Shown: piece by piece, positions 40,191-52,980 of the stretch | Layout: each line of letters begins with the position of its first letter | Position numbering within the stretch: the stretch's first letter is position 1 | Assembly: GCA_949825045.1 (NCBI GenBank) | Contig: OX463815.1 | Coordinates: forward strand, 28,387,356-28,451,355 | Direction of reading: 5' to 3' | From: Argyresthia goedartella | Lineage: Eukaryota; Arthropoda; Insecta; Lepidoptera; Argyresthiidae | DNA length: 64,000 nt | Position numbers and translations under genes: made by a program | Notes under the pieces: model-generated | Told to the model about the DNA's origin: nothing | Databases searched by the model: none | What the model saw: the letters and a program-made list of their open reading frames with translations, nothing else

Positions 40191-43100
40191 GATGCAACGC
40201 GGGCGCCGACTCGGCTTTTTGATTGGGTCGGTGTACGTAAAGTTTCAGGGGACCAGAGGAAGATTACTCGAAGAACCACCTGCACTCCGGTCGAAACTTA
40301 AGCAGCCGGATACTGCTGGGGAAACCGGAACGGCTCAGCTGAGGAAGTGGCTGGAGGTTAACCACACAGCCTTTGCCCTGATCCAGGAGCTGTGGATCAG
40401 CAGAGGCAATATATGAGGACTCCGAAATCTTGGAGGTAAGTTGTTTGCGGATACGAGCTCGATTAACCCACGAGCCTGTATCTACACTTCTAAAAATAAA
40501 CATGTGCAACCTCTAACAAGTTTCTGTTCCAGAGACGTGTAGGCAGTGAGGCTGCACAAGGCACAAAATTCCAGCCTACCAAAGATGGTTGTCGGAGGAG
40601 GATACTTCTCCCCCGCATGATATGACGAGGCTGGTGACGCACTGCGAAGAATCCGGGCTGCAGCTGATAATAGCCACGGACTCGAACGCACACCACGCTC
40701 TCTGGGGGATGAAAAACAACAACGACCGAGGTAAACTTCTCGTTGAATATCTAGTGACAACCAACCTTAACATTGTTAATGTAGGTTCAGAACCAACATT
40801 CGTCACCAGGCGAAGTAGAACAATCATTGATATAACACTTGCAACCGAAGAAGCGTCGAGAGCCATCTCAAACTGGCTCGTATCCGCAGAAGCATCGTGC
40901 TCAGATCACAGATGGATTCGATACGACATTCAGGTAAACATAGTCGAGGCAACCCCAAAGCGCAATCCGCTCCGAACTGACCGAGAACAATATGGCAAAC
41001 GGTTGGATCAGCTCCTGAAACAGCAGAGAGTGCCGGAAAGGATATCGTGTGCCAAGGCTATAGAACACCAGGTAAGCAAGCTAACTGAGGCCATCACGGT
41101 TAGTTTCAACCATGCATGCCCCCTAGCAACTCCAGTGGCAAGGGCCAACGCCGGTGCTGACTGGTGGGGACCTGAGCTGGAGAGGCTTAGAAGTAAAGTA
41201 AGGCGCCTACTAAACAGGGCAATGAATACAGCCGCAGATGAAGACTGGGACAACTACAAGGCAGCTAAGTCCCAATATAAAAAGCGCCTACGATACAGAA
41301 GTACAAACTCGTGGCGCAAGTTCTGCAGCAAGATCGAGTGCTGCGCGCAGGCGAACAGGGTAAGGAAGGTTCTCTGCCAACATTCCAATCAGACCCTTGG
41401 ATCCCTGCGCAAAGCGGACAACACACTCACCAACACTCCAGAAGAGGCAGAATGTACATTAGTACAGACACACTTCCCTGACTGTCAACTACTGAGGACG
41501 GTCAACTGGATGGAAGAAGAGACTACACCGACAGAGGAGCAGTGGGTACTCGCACTCGAGGTTATCAACTCACAAAAAACTCGGTGGGCAATCAACAGCT
41601 TTAACTCGTTTAAATCGCCAGGACTGGACGGCATATTCCCGGCTTTGTTAAAGTGGGGAGGAGACCAACTAGTTCTGGCACTAACTAATGTAATATTGGC
41701 ATGTCTGGCACACAGATGTGTACCGAGACACTGGAGAGAGGTAAAAGTAATCTTCATACCCAAGCCAGGTAAGAGCGACTGCTCAGATCCTAAATCCTTT
41801 AGACCAATCAGCCTTACCTCGTTTCTGCTGAAAACGATGGAAAGACTATGCGATAGAGATCTGCGAGAGAAGGCCCTGAGTAACATACCCTTGCATCAAA
41901 ATCTGTACGCCTACAGTCAAGGTAAATCTACAGATTCAGCTCTTCATTCTGTTGTTTGCAAAATTGAAGAAGCCATCAACAGCAAGTCTATGTGCCTAGG
42001 AATCTTCATTGACATTGAAGGAGCCTTCGACAAGACTAAATTCACAAGCATAACAGCGGCACTGGTAAAACATGGAGCAAATGCAGTTATGGTGGAGTGG
42101 ATAGGTCACATGTTGAGTAAACGGGCCATTAAACTCACTTCAACCAAATCTCAACACGCATTGGTAGCGAAGGGATGCGCCCAAGGAGGTGTTCGCTCGC
42201 CGCTGCTTTGGAACCTGGTGGCGAACGACCTCATCACCAAACTGAACACTCAACACTATTATACGGTAGGATATGCCGATGATATAGTGATACTAACAAG
42301 TGGAATCATCACAAGCACTGTATGTGATGTCTCCCAAGCAGCACTGCGGATCGCGGAACGCTGGTGCACAACGAACGAATTATCAGTCAACCCAAATAAG
42401 ACGGAAATGGTAATGTTCACAAACAGGCGCTATATGGGCAACTATCGCCCACCCAGGTTGTTTGGTACAGAACTAACATTTGCTGCTGAGGTAAAGTACC
42501 TAGGTGTAATACTAGATAGCAAGCTAAATTGGAGCAAACATCTGAATAACAAGATTTGCAAAGCGACTGTCACATTTTGGCAGTGCCGAAGAATGGTAGG
42601 TAAAAAATGGGGGTTAACCCCGAAAACTACCTTTGGCTATACTCAGCTGTCATCAGACCGATAATAAGCTACGGCGCGATAGTTTGGTGGCCACGAACCA
42701 AACTATCCACTGTCGAAGCTAAACTACAAAGACTCCGGAGGCTGGCTTGCATGGCAGCAACGGGGTGCATGAGGACCACACCCACAGCGACCTTGGAAGT
42801 CATACTGGATCTGCCGCCGCTTCACCTCTTCATCAAGCAAGAGGCGGCTGCAACTACGGTGCGTCTTAAAAAACTTAACCTATGGAGACATGTTAGGGTA
42901 TCCCACACTGAAATACTCGATGAGTACATAGGTAAGGAGCCGCTATTAGAAGTGGCTACTGACAGGATACCCAGGCAATATGTCTTCGACAAAAGGTATA
43001 AAATACAATTGCATGAAGACCCTTGGCAGGGCCTCAATCAAAGAGAACTAAGGATTTTCACAGACGGTGCTAAAACAAACTCAGGTACAGGCGCCGGGGC

Positions 43101-43950
43101 ATTCTCGGAAGATCTAAACATGAGGAAATCAACATCATTAGGTGCCCACAACACCGTCTTCCAAGCCGAGTGCATGGGCATCATAATGGCTACTGCAGCT
43201 ATTGCAGAAAGAGAGGTAAATGATTTCCCTATCCGCATGCTATCCGACAACAAAGCAGTTCTGCAAGCCCTACAAAGCAACACCATCAGTTCTGGGCTTA
43301 TATACGAGTGTCACCAAGCCCTGTCAGGTATGCAACCACAGTATTGTCACCCTGCAATGAATAAAGGGACACAGTGGCTCGCGCGGCAACGACGCAGCCG
43401 ACGCACTGGCATGGTTGGGTTCGGAACAGACGGTGGAGGGACCAGAACCCATAATACCATTGCCATTCAGCTGGTTGAGGAAAACCCTACGACAACACAC
43501 AAAGGTAACCCACCAACACTATTGGTCAACCTTGGATACCTGCAAGCAAGCTAGACAGGCCCTCCCGATGATCAGACCCGGATTGTCGCGCAAGCTTCTG
43601 AAGCTCAAGAGGCCACAACTTCGCTTGGTAACCGGAGCGATAACTGGACACGCTTTGCTAAATAAACACTTACACACTCTAGGTGTCACGGACAGCCCCC
43701 TGTGCAGAGCCTGCATGGAGGTCGAGGAGACAGCCACCCACGTCCTGCTGGAATGATCCGGCGTGGCCATCTACCGGGCAACACACCTTGGGACGCCGAG
43801 GTCGCTCCAGGAAGTCGTCGGCAACATTAAGGGTCTGCTAGGCTTCTTACAGGAGCTGGGTTGGCAGGAGTAGTGCCCCCAACCCACGTCACGCAAAATA
43901 GGCGCAAAATTAAGACGTCGAGTTGCGGAAAAGTGGCCCGCGACAAACTA
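40191..43950 (+). mobile_element. Loa-like LINE D, right half
   Basis: Carries the end of ORF1, ORF2 (endonuclease, reverse transcriptase, RNase H, zinc-knuckle end) and a short 3' UTR that runs into an unrelated RT fragment at about 43950. The ORF2 domain set with C-terminal RNase H fits Loa/I/R1-group LINEs. Confidence 0.8.
40264..43876 (+). pseudogene. LINE D ORF2: endonuclease, reverse transcriptase, RNase H
   Basis: The endonuclease starts near 40340 ('VNHTAFALIQELWISRG') with stops, then a long frame 40589-42664. That frame shows 'LQLIIATDSNAHHALWG' and 'CSDHRWIRYDI' (SDH motif), 'FKSPGLDGIFPALLKWGG', 'FRPISLTSFLLKTMERL', 'GIFIDIEGAFDK', 'GCAQGGVRSPLLWNLVANDL' and 'VGYADDIVIL' (YADD catalytic box), then 'VKYLGVILDSKLNW'. 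A frameshift at about 42610 leads to 42607-43554 with 'RPIISYGAIVWW' and RNase H ('RELRIFTDGAKTNSGTGAGAF', 'FQAECMGIIMATAAIAE', 'RMLSDNKAVLQALQ'). A third frame ends with 'GHALLNKHLHTLGVTDSPLCRACM...HVLLE'. At least two frameshifts; otherwise well preserved. Confidence 0.88.
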
Positions 43951-44400
43951 TAACTATATATAGCTATATCCCTTGATCTCCATAAATATTTTTCTATCGT
44001 CTGCGTACATAAAAAAGGATGCACTACTAAAGCAGGTGTAAATGTCATATAAATAAGAGTTGTACAAGAGGGGCCCCAAGTGGGATCCTTGTGGGACTTC
44101 AGATGATATTTCCACGAAGTTCCATCTGAACCCTTCAACCACAACCGCTTGTGACCTTTTGGTGAGGTATGATTGTATCCAGCTCAATAGGTCCCCGTGA
44201 ATTCCTAGGTTATCCAATTTGCGCAGCAGGATGGTGTGATCCACACGATCAAAGGTCTTTTTTAAGTCAGTGTAGATCACATCAACCTGCCGACGTTTGT
44301 CCATTGAATTAAGGCAGAATTTCGTGAACAGAGCGAGATTCGTGGTAGTAGACCGGCCTCGGAGGAAGCAGTGCTGTCTAAAAGGGGGTGTGGCGCCTGC
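43950..44400 (-). pseudogene. LINE G reverse transcriptase fragment (Jockey-like)
   Basis: One frame with 'FLRGRSTTTNLALFTKF', 'DVIYTDLKKTFDRVDHTIL', 'SSEVPQGSHLGPLLYN' and 'FFMYADDRKIF'. These are the central reverse transcriptase blocks (Asp region, QG, YADD) of a Jockey-type LINE. About 140 codons only, truncated at both ends. It is wedged between the 3' ends of LINE D and LINE E. Confidence 0.82.
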
Positions 44401-44451
44401 ACCTGGGCCACTTGAACGGGGCCTTTGTGCATGTCCCCTTTGCCTGCACAT

Positions 44452-47400
44452 CTACTTCAGCCATCCCAACTCCTGCACCAGCTGGAGTAGGAGGCCTGGG
44501 TGTTCTAGGATCTCGTGGGGGTTTGTTGTGTCACCTGGGATAGCCATCCTGGTTTCAATTGTGGATGGACATGCCAGTAGCATGTGCGCTACTGTTTCAT
44601 TCACTTCCATGCTCCCCCTGCACAGGGGGCTGTCCGTTGCACATGTAATTTGCAAGTGTTTGTTAAGTGTACAATGGCCTGTAATAAGGCTTGTTAGTAT
44701 TTTTATTTTACTGCGTGGCAGTCTCATTAAGTAATTCGTCAATTTATGGTTGTACTTTTCTATAAAAAGTTTTGTGTCTTCTCTGCTAGACCATAATAGG
44801 TTTTGTTGCTGTACTGTAGCTTCTTTGAGCCTTTTCTATAGAGCTTCCGCTGATAAGGACGAGAATGGTCGAGGGCCAATTGCCGGCCTTCCTGCCCCTA
44901 ATTTTGCTAGCTTATCTGCCTCCCAGTTGCCCTGGTCACCTTGGTGACCTTTTACCCACTGGCCGGTGACCTTTTTTTCTCACCTAGCCTGTTGAGTGCT
45001 TTGTGGCATTCTAGTATAAGTTTTGATTTTCTCAACGGTCTTTTTAGTGAGCTTAGTAAGGCTGCGCAGTCCGTTTTAAAGGTAATGTCATTGAATGAAA
45101 ATGAAAATGAAAAAAATATTTATTAAAATAGCACACAATTATAGTATGTAGGTACAGTTTTACAATTCAAATAGGCACGTTCTTTCGTAAATGTTATACC
45201 ATTTTGTTGGCTATTTTGGCGAAAATTTACAATTTGTATTACTTTTGGTCCTCACACTAGGCAAGCCTGTATCGTGAGTGACCATTTAACGATTTCTAGC
45301 ATATTTTGCCATCACTTGGAGAAACTTATTGATAGGTATAGCTTTAACAATTTTGGTTTTTATCATTAATGTTATGTAAGTTAAAGGAATTAAATTTATT
45401 TTATTATAATAAAAGTTAATTTATATTAAATTAGGACATAATACTTATATTTAAGAAAAGGGTTTAAGGAGTTGTTCCGTGTCCTCATACGAAAGGGTTT
45501 TTAGAAGTTTCGTGATTTCAATTTTACTTTCGTGGATTGACAAAGACCTAGAATTTCCTGAATTTCTTAGCTTTCTGTGTATACCGTTGTAGACCAACAG
45601 CGCGGCCGAATCCCCAAAGCGGCGAGCAAAATTAGTGCAGGTACGTGGTGCCGGGGCCCTGTAAGTTCGACGCGAGCACATGTGGGCATAACTCTCAGAG
45701 AGTATGATATTTTTGTGGGCTGATAGACTGACTTTCAACAGATAGAGCTGGCGCACGGTAAGGACTTGAGCTTCATTGTAGAGGTCAGTTGTGGCATATC
45801 TGAAAGGTCTCCGTAACATTGATTTCAGAACTGAGCGTTGCGCCCTCTCTACACTTAGCATTACTGTTTTACCGGCGCTACCCCAGACAGAAATACAATA
45901 AACTAGAATCGATTGACACAGGGCATAATACACTGTTTTAAGTGTATCTACAGAGGCTGCATTTCTGAGGTTTCTCATAATGTAGGCGATCCTACGGATA
46001 CGTCCTGAAAGAATTTTCAGGTGTTCGTGGAAATTTAGTTTTTCATCTACCATCACACCCAGGTATCTGATTACCTGAGCTCTGGATATGCTTTTACAGT
46101 CGCAGTTTTCTTTTACTGTACATAGGTGAATCTTCAAATCAGTGGAGTCTGGAGGGGCCGATGCAGATGTCTTGTGAAAGCAAAGGTATTTTGTTTTAGA
46201 TGCGTTTAGTGTTAGTAAATTTTGTTGTAGCCATCTAGATATAGTCGTCATTCCTGTTTCGGCAGCTAAAAATGCCTCTTGCCATTTTTTTCCATGAAAT
46301 AATACAACTGTGTCATCGGCGTAGCAAATCAATTCAGCGTTTTTATTTTTAAGTTGCAGTGTGTCGTTCATGTACAAAATAAACAACGTCGGGCCCAGTA
46401 TTCTTCCTTGAGGAACTCCAAAGTTGATTGGTTTGGGGTCACTCCTGTGCCGGCCAACTCCCAGACACTGCTTCCGCCCTGTCAGGTAGCTCCTAAACCA
46501 TTCAAGGGCCAGACCTCGAATTCCCGAAATTTCTAGCTTTTTTAGCAAGATAACGGTAAAGGATGGAAACATTCCCCTCTGCATTATTTATCAAGGTCAT
46601 TGCCCCATGTAGGAGGCTCAGCGTTTCAGCTTGAAACACTGTCGTATCTTTTCCGAAGCTTAGGGAAAGTTTAATGTCAAGCTCCGGCGAGAAAAGACCT
46701 CCGCCTGTGTTCCTGCTTTTCTTCGAGCCATCACTGTATATTGTTACGCTTTTATGATTTGGTGTTGTTGGTGTTGTCCTTTATCTGCTATTTTTCCTTT
46801 CTATTGTCCAGTACTGTATAGCCTTATGGCTGCCGATTTGGCCTCCTGCGCTAATAATTGTTCCAATGATGGTTTGCCTAGCATTATTTCTAGTGCCGCT
46901 GATGCCGTTGACCTCATGCAGCCTGTCATGGCTACACATGCCGTTCTCTAGAACTGCTGTAGTTGTGTTGCAGTTGTGCATTGTGTTGTTCGTTGCCACC
47001 ATACCAGGGAGCCATATGTGACGATGGGTCTCACCACAACCATATATATCCATCGACATATTTTGGGCTGGAGTCCCCATCCGTTCCCTATCTTCCTACC
47101 CTGGAAGAACGATATGGTGGCTTTTTTTAGTGTTACTTGCTCCAACTTAATTTGTGGTCAAGCCATACACCTAGATATTTCATGTCTTTTGATAGTATTT
47201 TATTAAAGAGTTTGGGCAGCCTGTAACTGCCGTGGTTTATCTTTTTTGTAATAGTATCATTTGAGTTTTGGCGGGATTTACTGAGATTTCGTTATTTTTG
47301 CACCATGTTTCTATGTATCGTAGTGCTAATTGCATGCGGTCAAATATCGTGTTTATAAAAAGGCCACTCACGATTATTATCACGTCATCGGAATATGCTA

Positions 47401-48325
47401 TTGAGTAGAATCCTCTTGTATTCAGTTGTGTCACCAGGTCGTTAGCTATTAGTACCCACAGTATTGGTGATAGCACACCCCCCTGTGGACAGCCCTTGGC
47501 CACTTTGTATTTGATTTTATCGCTTATTTCGAGAGAGATTATTCTTGATTCCAGCATTTTTGTTATCCAGGTTATCATGTTAGGGTTGGTGCCTAGTGGC
47601 TCCAATGCAGTTTTGATGCTATTGAAGTTTTTTTATCAAAAGCTCCTTCGATGTCTATAAATACCGCTAGGCACGACTGTTGGCTTAGTATTGAGCTTTC
47701 TATCCTTCTGACTCTCAGTGATAAGGCAGTCTCTGTGGATTTTCCCGTTTTGTACACATGTTGGTTTGGGTGTACAGGGTTGGTTCTCATGGGACCGTCC
47801 CTTATAAATTTATCACACTCTTTCTAACGTTTTCAGAATTAGTGATGTGAGACTTATAGGTCTGAAGGATTTAGGCTCAGTATAGTCGTCCTTGCCTGGT
47901 TTCGGCAGGTAGACAACTTTTACTTCTGTCCTGAGCATGTAGCCGAGTGCTAGACATGCCCTAAATATTTTTACAAGTCTTGGTATAATGAACTTTGCTT
48001 CCTATTGCAGTAGGGCTGGTAATACACTACGTAGCTCTTCTTTGCTCCTGGTGTATTCTCCATTTGGTTTCTTTATCGAACCAGGTTGGTGTTGTGGGTC
48101 TTTACCTATTAGCTTTTTGATTCGTGAGGCCTGCAACTCGCTGTTTATCGGGCTGCAGACATTTCTCCACGATTCCCTAAAATTGCACGTGGTTTGTTTT
48201 TTAAATTGGTTACGTGCTTTTTGAAAAGCTTTCCAGTCGTCCTCTGTTTTTGTATTGATGGCATGATTGAAAAGCTTCCTAAGCTTTTCTAACCTAGCTT
48301 CATCCCCGTTGTGTGCTATTGCCAT
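44452..48325 (-). pseudogene. LINE E ORF2 remains
   Basis: In minus order: linker 48325-48002 ('LEKLRKLFNHAINTKTEDDW', aligned with LINE D's RSKVRRLLNRAMNTAADEDW). Reverse transcriptase 47790-47237 ('CLAVFIDIEGAFDKK', 'GCPQGGVLSPILWVLIANDL', 'IAYSDDVIII'; the usual A of YADD is S). Thumb 47145-46948 ('VVVRPIVTYGSLVWW'). RNase H starts near 46630 ('TVFQAETLSLLHGAM') and resumes beyond LINE F ('TDCAALLSSLKR'). The end motif is in 44742-44452 ('GHCTLNKHLQITCATDSPLC', stop after QELGWLK). Many stops and frame changes. Confidence 0.82.
45094..46592 (-). mobile_element. LINE F (CR1/Jockey-like), 5'-truncated insertion in LINE E
   Basis: The 377-codon frame at 45451-46584 is intact. It starts within reverse transcriptase and contains 'LEWFRSYLTGRKQCLGVG', 'FGVPQGRILGPTLFILYMND', 'LICYADDTVVLFHG', 'VIRYLGVMVDEKLNFHEHL' and 'LVYCISVWGSAGKTVM'. 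A 3' UTR of about 350 bases follows, and the element ends in an (attttc/ttttcatt)-type tail (aatgaaaatgaaaatg on the plus strand, 45094-45110). Flanks are aatgtcattg (45084-45093) and aaggtcattg (46593-46602). Confidence 0.85.
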
Positions 48326-48340
48326 TCTAGCTAGCTAGGA

Positions 48341-49128
48341 TTCTTTCCGTAGTATTTAATATCGTCTTTGAGGGAGTCTTTCCAGGTGTATATGGGTCGA
48401 CAGACTTTCTTCTTACTAGTTTCGTAGTTCTGGGCGGCGCGGAATGTGTGTTTTTGGGGGCGTCCTAAGCATGGTAGCACATCCTGTGATTTTTTTATTC
48501 GGTTGGGTATTGTTTTCCCCTGTAGGATGTTGTGTATTTTCCCACGTCTTGGGTAGTTTTGGCTTTCTCGAACATGTTGCTCAAGATCATGCGTTCATAT
48601 TTTCTTAGTCTTGAGCGGTTAGGTTTGTTGAGGGCTGCCACTTTAATCCATATGAAATGCACGGTGGTCACCGTCATATTTTGTATATTAAGCGAGCTAT
48701 TTTCTAGTCCATGTAATCTTCTTTACAAAGTGTATTAAGACTTTAGAGTTGCATAATGCTTGTTGACATCTTTTCCTGCTAGTGTCTCTCCTGCCATGTA
48801 CTGTAGTAATATAAGTGCCGAGATATTTTATTTCCGTCACCGGTCGAATTGGAACTCTATCCAATATGATGGACTCTGGTCGAGTAGCAGGACTAGGATC
48901 CTGTAAGCCGCAGCCAACGCGTCGGCCGCCGGATCCGCCACCGCAATTGTGCAGATTCTTAATGTAGTTGATGAGTGTTTCTTCAGACTCGGCGATTGCA
49001 AGCTTTATGTTAATCGCAGTTTTCTTCCACATATTTATCCAGGACCTTACGAATGTGAGTGTGGTCAAGTATTCATTTGCATGGGTGATTAGTTTGGTAA
49101 GTAATTGCATGGAACATGCAGTTGCCAA
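48341..49128 (-). pseudogene. LINE C-terminal remnant, possibly RTE-like
   Basis: The frame at 49128-48697 includes 'TEIKYLGTYIT', a reverse transcriptase thumb-like motif, and continues in 48677-48495 and a further frame to about 48350 with 'DVLPCLGRPQKHTF' and 'YTWKDSLKDDIKYYG'. The latter resembles the G-R-P-x-x-x-W-x-D-x-L-x-x-D end of RTE-type elements. No catalytic core is present. Clade is uncertain. Confidence 0.4.
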
Positions 49129-49653
49129 CTCTCGGCATTGGTGAGGCTTCCATTTGTTATCTTCTTGAGTAGTTGCTGTGGGAAAGCACCCAGTACCTAG
49201 AGATAGTTATATGACATACCTACGTGTTGTAAAGCGTATGGGTTGCGATCGTCATTTGCTAAGAGAGTTGGTGGCTGGCTCCGGAAGCCCTAGAAATATG
49301 CGTAAGAGGGAGCCAAATACGACAAAGGGTCTCCGATTCTTTGTAATTGTTCGTCAGTGGTAGTCCTTTGTTAATTGCCTGTTTTCTGCAAGATGTGAAA
49401 CGATCTCTTTATGATGTGCAAGTGTTGGCTTTTTCACGCTATTTCTCAGTATATGCAGTTATGGGATAAACGGGCTTGCACCTTTCAATCCAGGGTTCTA
49501 TATGGATTGTTGTTCTATATACAGGTCCAAACATCGCTCCTGGATCTTGTCAAATACCGTATTGGTGGGCTTTATAATGGAGGAGGAGGAGGATGAGACC
49601 AGCAAGGAGGACGAGCCCACATCACAAACTGGTCTTGACCCCCCTCAACGTTA
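49129..49653. other. No recognised gene
   Basis: Mixed sequence between LINE remnants. A 25-codon acidic frame (ATG near 49578, 'MEEEEDETSKEDEPT') lies just before LINE H but has no recognisable family. It may be part of a lost ORF1. Confidence 0.4.
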
Positions 49654-51007
49654 GTGTTGCAGCTTCCACCGCTGTCCCGACCAAAAACAGCGTCGCCGTT
49701 GTCGACGAGGAGGCATCTCGCAGCTCAACAGCGCGAGCGCTGCGTCACTCGCTGTCGTAGTAGGATGAAATACAAGATTTATATTATGCAATTTTCCATA
49801 TGTGATTTGACCGAACAACAAAACAAATCTGTGAGTAGAATTAATATGCATTTATTTAATTTAACGTGTCATCACAGCGATGATAGGTATTTTATATTTC
49901 GACATTAGTAATTTTATTCATAACTTTGCTCTGACTCAGGATACGTTGTACCTGGCTAATAAATATAGAAAATTTATTGCTACATTGTTAGCAGCTGCAG
50001 TTGGTTAAACCAAGTTCAACTTGACATCAGCTGTTATTGAACAGAATAATCAGAAACCTGCTTATGTTAAGGGTAAGATGACATGCACCCCTATTGGGAA
50101 TGCACCGGTTGCATAAGTTGGAAGCAACATTGGAAGCTGTTCCAAGTAATTTAAATTAGTTCATAAAATAATAGAGGAAATCTCTAGCAAACAAGATCCA
50201 CTAAATATGTCAAATGGAAAGCCCCACTTAAATATTACCCATCAAAACATCCAGGGGCTACCTGACAAAGAACTTGTATTAGAATTATTTATAAAAAATT
50301 CTGACATCGATGCTATTTGTATTACAAAACACTTGTTAAAGGAAAATATGACGTCTTTCAACATAAATAATTACAAATTTGTCAGTTGTTACAATAGAAA
50401 GACTGCTGATAGAGGTGCTTCTTCAATCACACTTACCAATCAAACTTGCTTAGATAACGTTTTTGTGACTGTGCATTCACAAGTAAAAAAGGTAATTAAC
50501 TGCTTACTGACCGATCACAGCGGTCAAACAGTTTCATATCCAATTACTAGTAAGGATAAGTCTGATCCAACATTTTATAGGCCTATTACATCCCATAGAC
50601 TAGAAACGTATTCGAAAAACTTAGATATAAAGCCAGTACCGGAACCCAAACAAAACTATTCATATTTCTTCAAAATTATTCAAACAGAATTCAATAAAGT
50701 TTTTAAATTAAAGAAAGTCTGTGACTACAACAGAAAATCTAAATTTAATGACTGGGCAGCGTTTGGAATTCGTAAAAGTAGAGTTCTCTTGTATGATCTT
50801 TATAAACAAAAAAATATAACTTTGGTAGAAAGTTTCGTGGCTATGTTAAAATATATTCCAAAACTAGAAGTTGGTTTATACAACTGCAAAAACATAACAC
50901 ATTAATAGAAAAATACAAAATTCAAATAATAGAATGAAAACAGTTTGGCGAATAATAAACTGTGAAACTGTCAAAGTTATAACCTGCCAAGGAACAATAA
51001 TTTCTGC
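49654..51007 (+). mobile_element. CR1-like LINE H (second copy of the K family), partial
   Basis: Matches LINE K from its ORF1 coiled-coil/Ala-rich region to the linker before reverse transcriptase. Internal deletions are visible: the endonuclease jumps from 'DRGASSI' to 'TLTNQTCLDNVF'. It preserves the uninterrupted junction cctattacatcccatagac (near 50582-50600) that in LINE K is split by element C. It ends at about 51007 against LINE I. Confidence 0.85.
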
Positions 51008-52980
51008 GTTCGATTGAGTGCTGTACCATTTGCTCAGAATACTGACTAGGGCTTCCGGTGTTCCTCTGTCTTTGAGCTTCTTCCAGAGCAGTTGGTGTTG
51101 GACTCTGTCAAATGCCTTGCTGAGATCCAGAAAGCAGGCCAGGACCGAGGTTTTTCCCTTCTTGTAGTAGCTGGCCACCTGCTTGAGTGAATAAATGGCA
51201 GTGGCAGTGGAAACATGCGACTTAAAGCCCATTTGGTTGGGTTCCGTCCATAAATATTCTTCTGCTTTGATGTTTATCACTTTCTCCAGGATGCGGGCAA
51301 CTATTGAGGCAAGAGCAATGGGCCTATAGTTGCTTGAGGTCGCAATGTCTTTTTTCTGATTCTTAACTATTGGGGTGACCACTGTTTGGCTAAGAATGGC
51401 AGGAATGTGGCTCAGATTCAATATATTGCGATAAAGTGAAGTCAGCAGTATACACAGAGCTGGGCCACCATTTTGTAGATGCTCAATGGTAAGCCCATCT
51501 AGTCCTGGTGACTTCCCCCGCGCCATTTGTCTCATTGTTGTCCAGACGAGTTTCGGCGTGATGTCCATATTTCCTTTACCGGCCGTGTCGGCGCCGGCCT
51601 CTGGTTCGGGCGAACTACACGATGAGTCAACGGCCGGTGTGGGCTGGGTGAATATGTTGCTAAAGTGTTTTGCAATTAATTTACTATCGCTTAATCCGTC
51701 TATATGAGATGGCGTCACTGTCTTGGGCTTGATAAGTTTATTAGTGCGGTTCCAAAAATCGGGAAAGTTTCTTGAGTCCATTGACGTGGCCAATTTATCC
51801 ATTACTATCTGGTCATGTTGTGCCCTGCATTGTTTTAAAGCTTTTTTAAATTCTCTTCTGCATTTATTACGCTGTATCGCCAGTTCATTGTTAGCGGGCC
51901 TGCCATTTGCGTGCCATAAACTTAGTGCATTCCTAGAAGCGGCATAGTACTGTGCCACATACTCGTTCCAACCAGCTACTGTAGTTCTCACTCTCCGTGG
52001 TTTCGTTTTTGTGTGGAAGGCTGTGTGTGCGGCTTGTTGCATGGTAGTGATCAGTGTTTCACAAAGCATGTCTACTGTTGTCCGATCCAACTCATCATGC
52101 ACGAGTTGGGGGATGTACTGTGAGAGGCTTGTGTTAACAATGTCGGTATAGTGGTTTATTTTAGCAACTGATCGGGGCCGCCATGTGAATTTATTTAACT
52201 GCTTGGTGTTTATTTGTAGCGGCGTTAGTTTTTCTACTGATAGTTCCAAACGCAGGGGCCGGTGGTCTGTCCAGGAAACAGTGTAGTCTATGGCTACATT
52301 CCGCAGGGCGCCGCCGGCGCTGGTCCGCTCAGTTGCGAGGCAGTGGTCGAGCCATGAAGTTGTGCCGTGCGCATCGCTCACGTATGTGTACGAGTCGTCC
52401 GGTAGGTGCATTCTGTCTACACACTTGTAGTCATATTCCGTACAGAATGAATCAAGCTCACGTCCAAATGGTTTCCGAGGGTCAGCATTAAAGTCTCCTA
52501 GCACAATCGTTTCCGCCGCATCATGATCGTCAATAAGTGCGTGTATTCTTGCCAATATGGAACAAAATTCCGGAAAGTTGTCGACAGTGTCCGTGGGCAT
52601 GTACACATTGATAATGATAAGGCATTTACCGTTTGCTAGTGCTATCTCGATTGCAGTGAGCCGAGGCGTTCCACAGTCAATAGTACGGGCGCGCATTGAC
52701 TTATTAAATAATATTGCTACTCCTCCGAACGGCCGCCCCTTTAATATTTTATTTGAAGTGTCTACCGCCGAGGTACCCGTACTATTATGAGTAGGACTGA
52801 TAGTATTCAAGAAGTGAAGATTGGTGGGCAGCAACCAGGTTTCTTGAAGTAGGACAACGTCATATTCAGTGCAGAGATCAGATATAAACTTCTCGTGGCT
52901 CGTTGCGGATTTGCAGTTGATGGATGTTATCTTAATGTTTGTATCAAGCTCTTTTATGTATGGGTTTCTTAGTATGTTCG
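51008..52980 (-). pseudogene. LINE I ORF2: endonuclease and partial reverse transcriptase
   Basis: One long open frame. Upstream of residue 1 at 52834 it extends through 'DVVLLQETWLLPTN', so ORF2 overlaps the end of ORF1. Endonuclease motifs: 'GRPFGGVAILFN', 'CLIIINVYMPTDT', 'TIVLGDFNADPRKPFG', 'SWLDHCLA' and 'VSWTDHRPLRLEL' (T-D-H in place of S-D-H). The linker is followed by reverse transcriptase start blocks 'ARGKSPGLDGLTIEHL', 'NYRPIALASIVARILEKV' and 'ACFLDLSKAFDRVQHQLL'. The QG and YADD blocks are missing because of truncation. No internal stop is seen over about 620 codons. Confidence 0.85.

Larger units (their letters stand above)
44401..48340 (-). mobile_element. Loa-like LINE E (5'-truncated, interrupted by F)
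   Basis: Minus-strand relative of LINE D: linker, reverse transcriptase, RNase H and end motif are in matching order. It is split at 45084-46602 by LINE F with a 10-base near-identical duplication. The 5' end is lost before the endonuclease. Confidence 0.82.
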
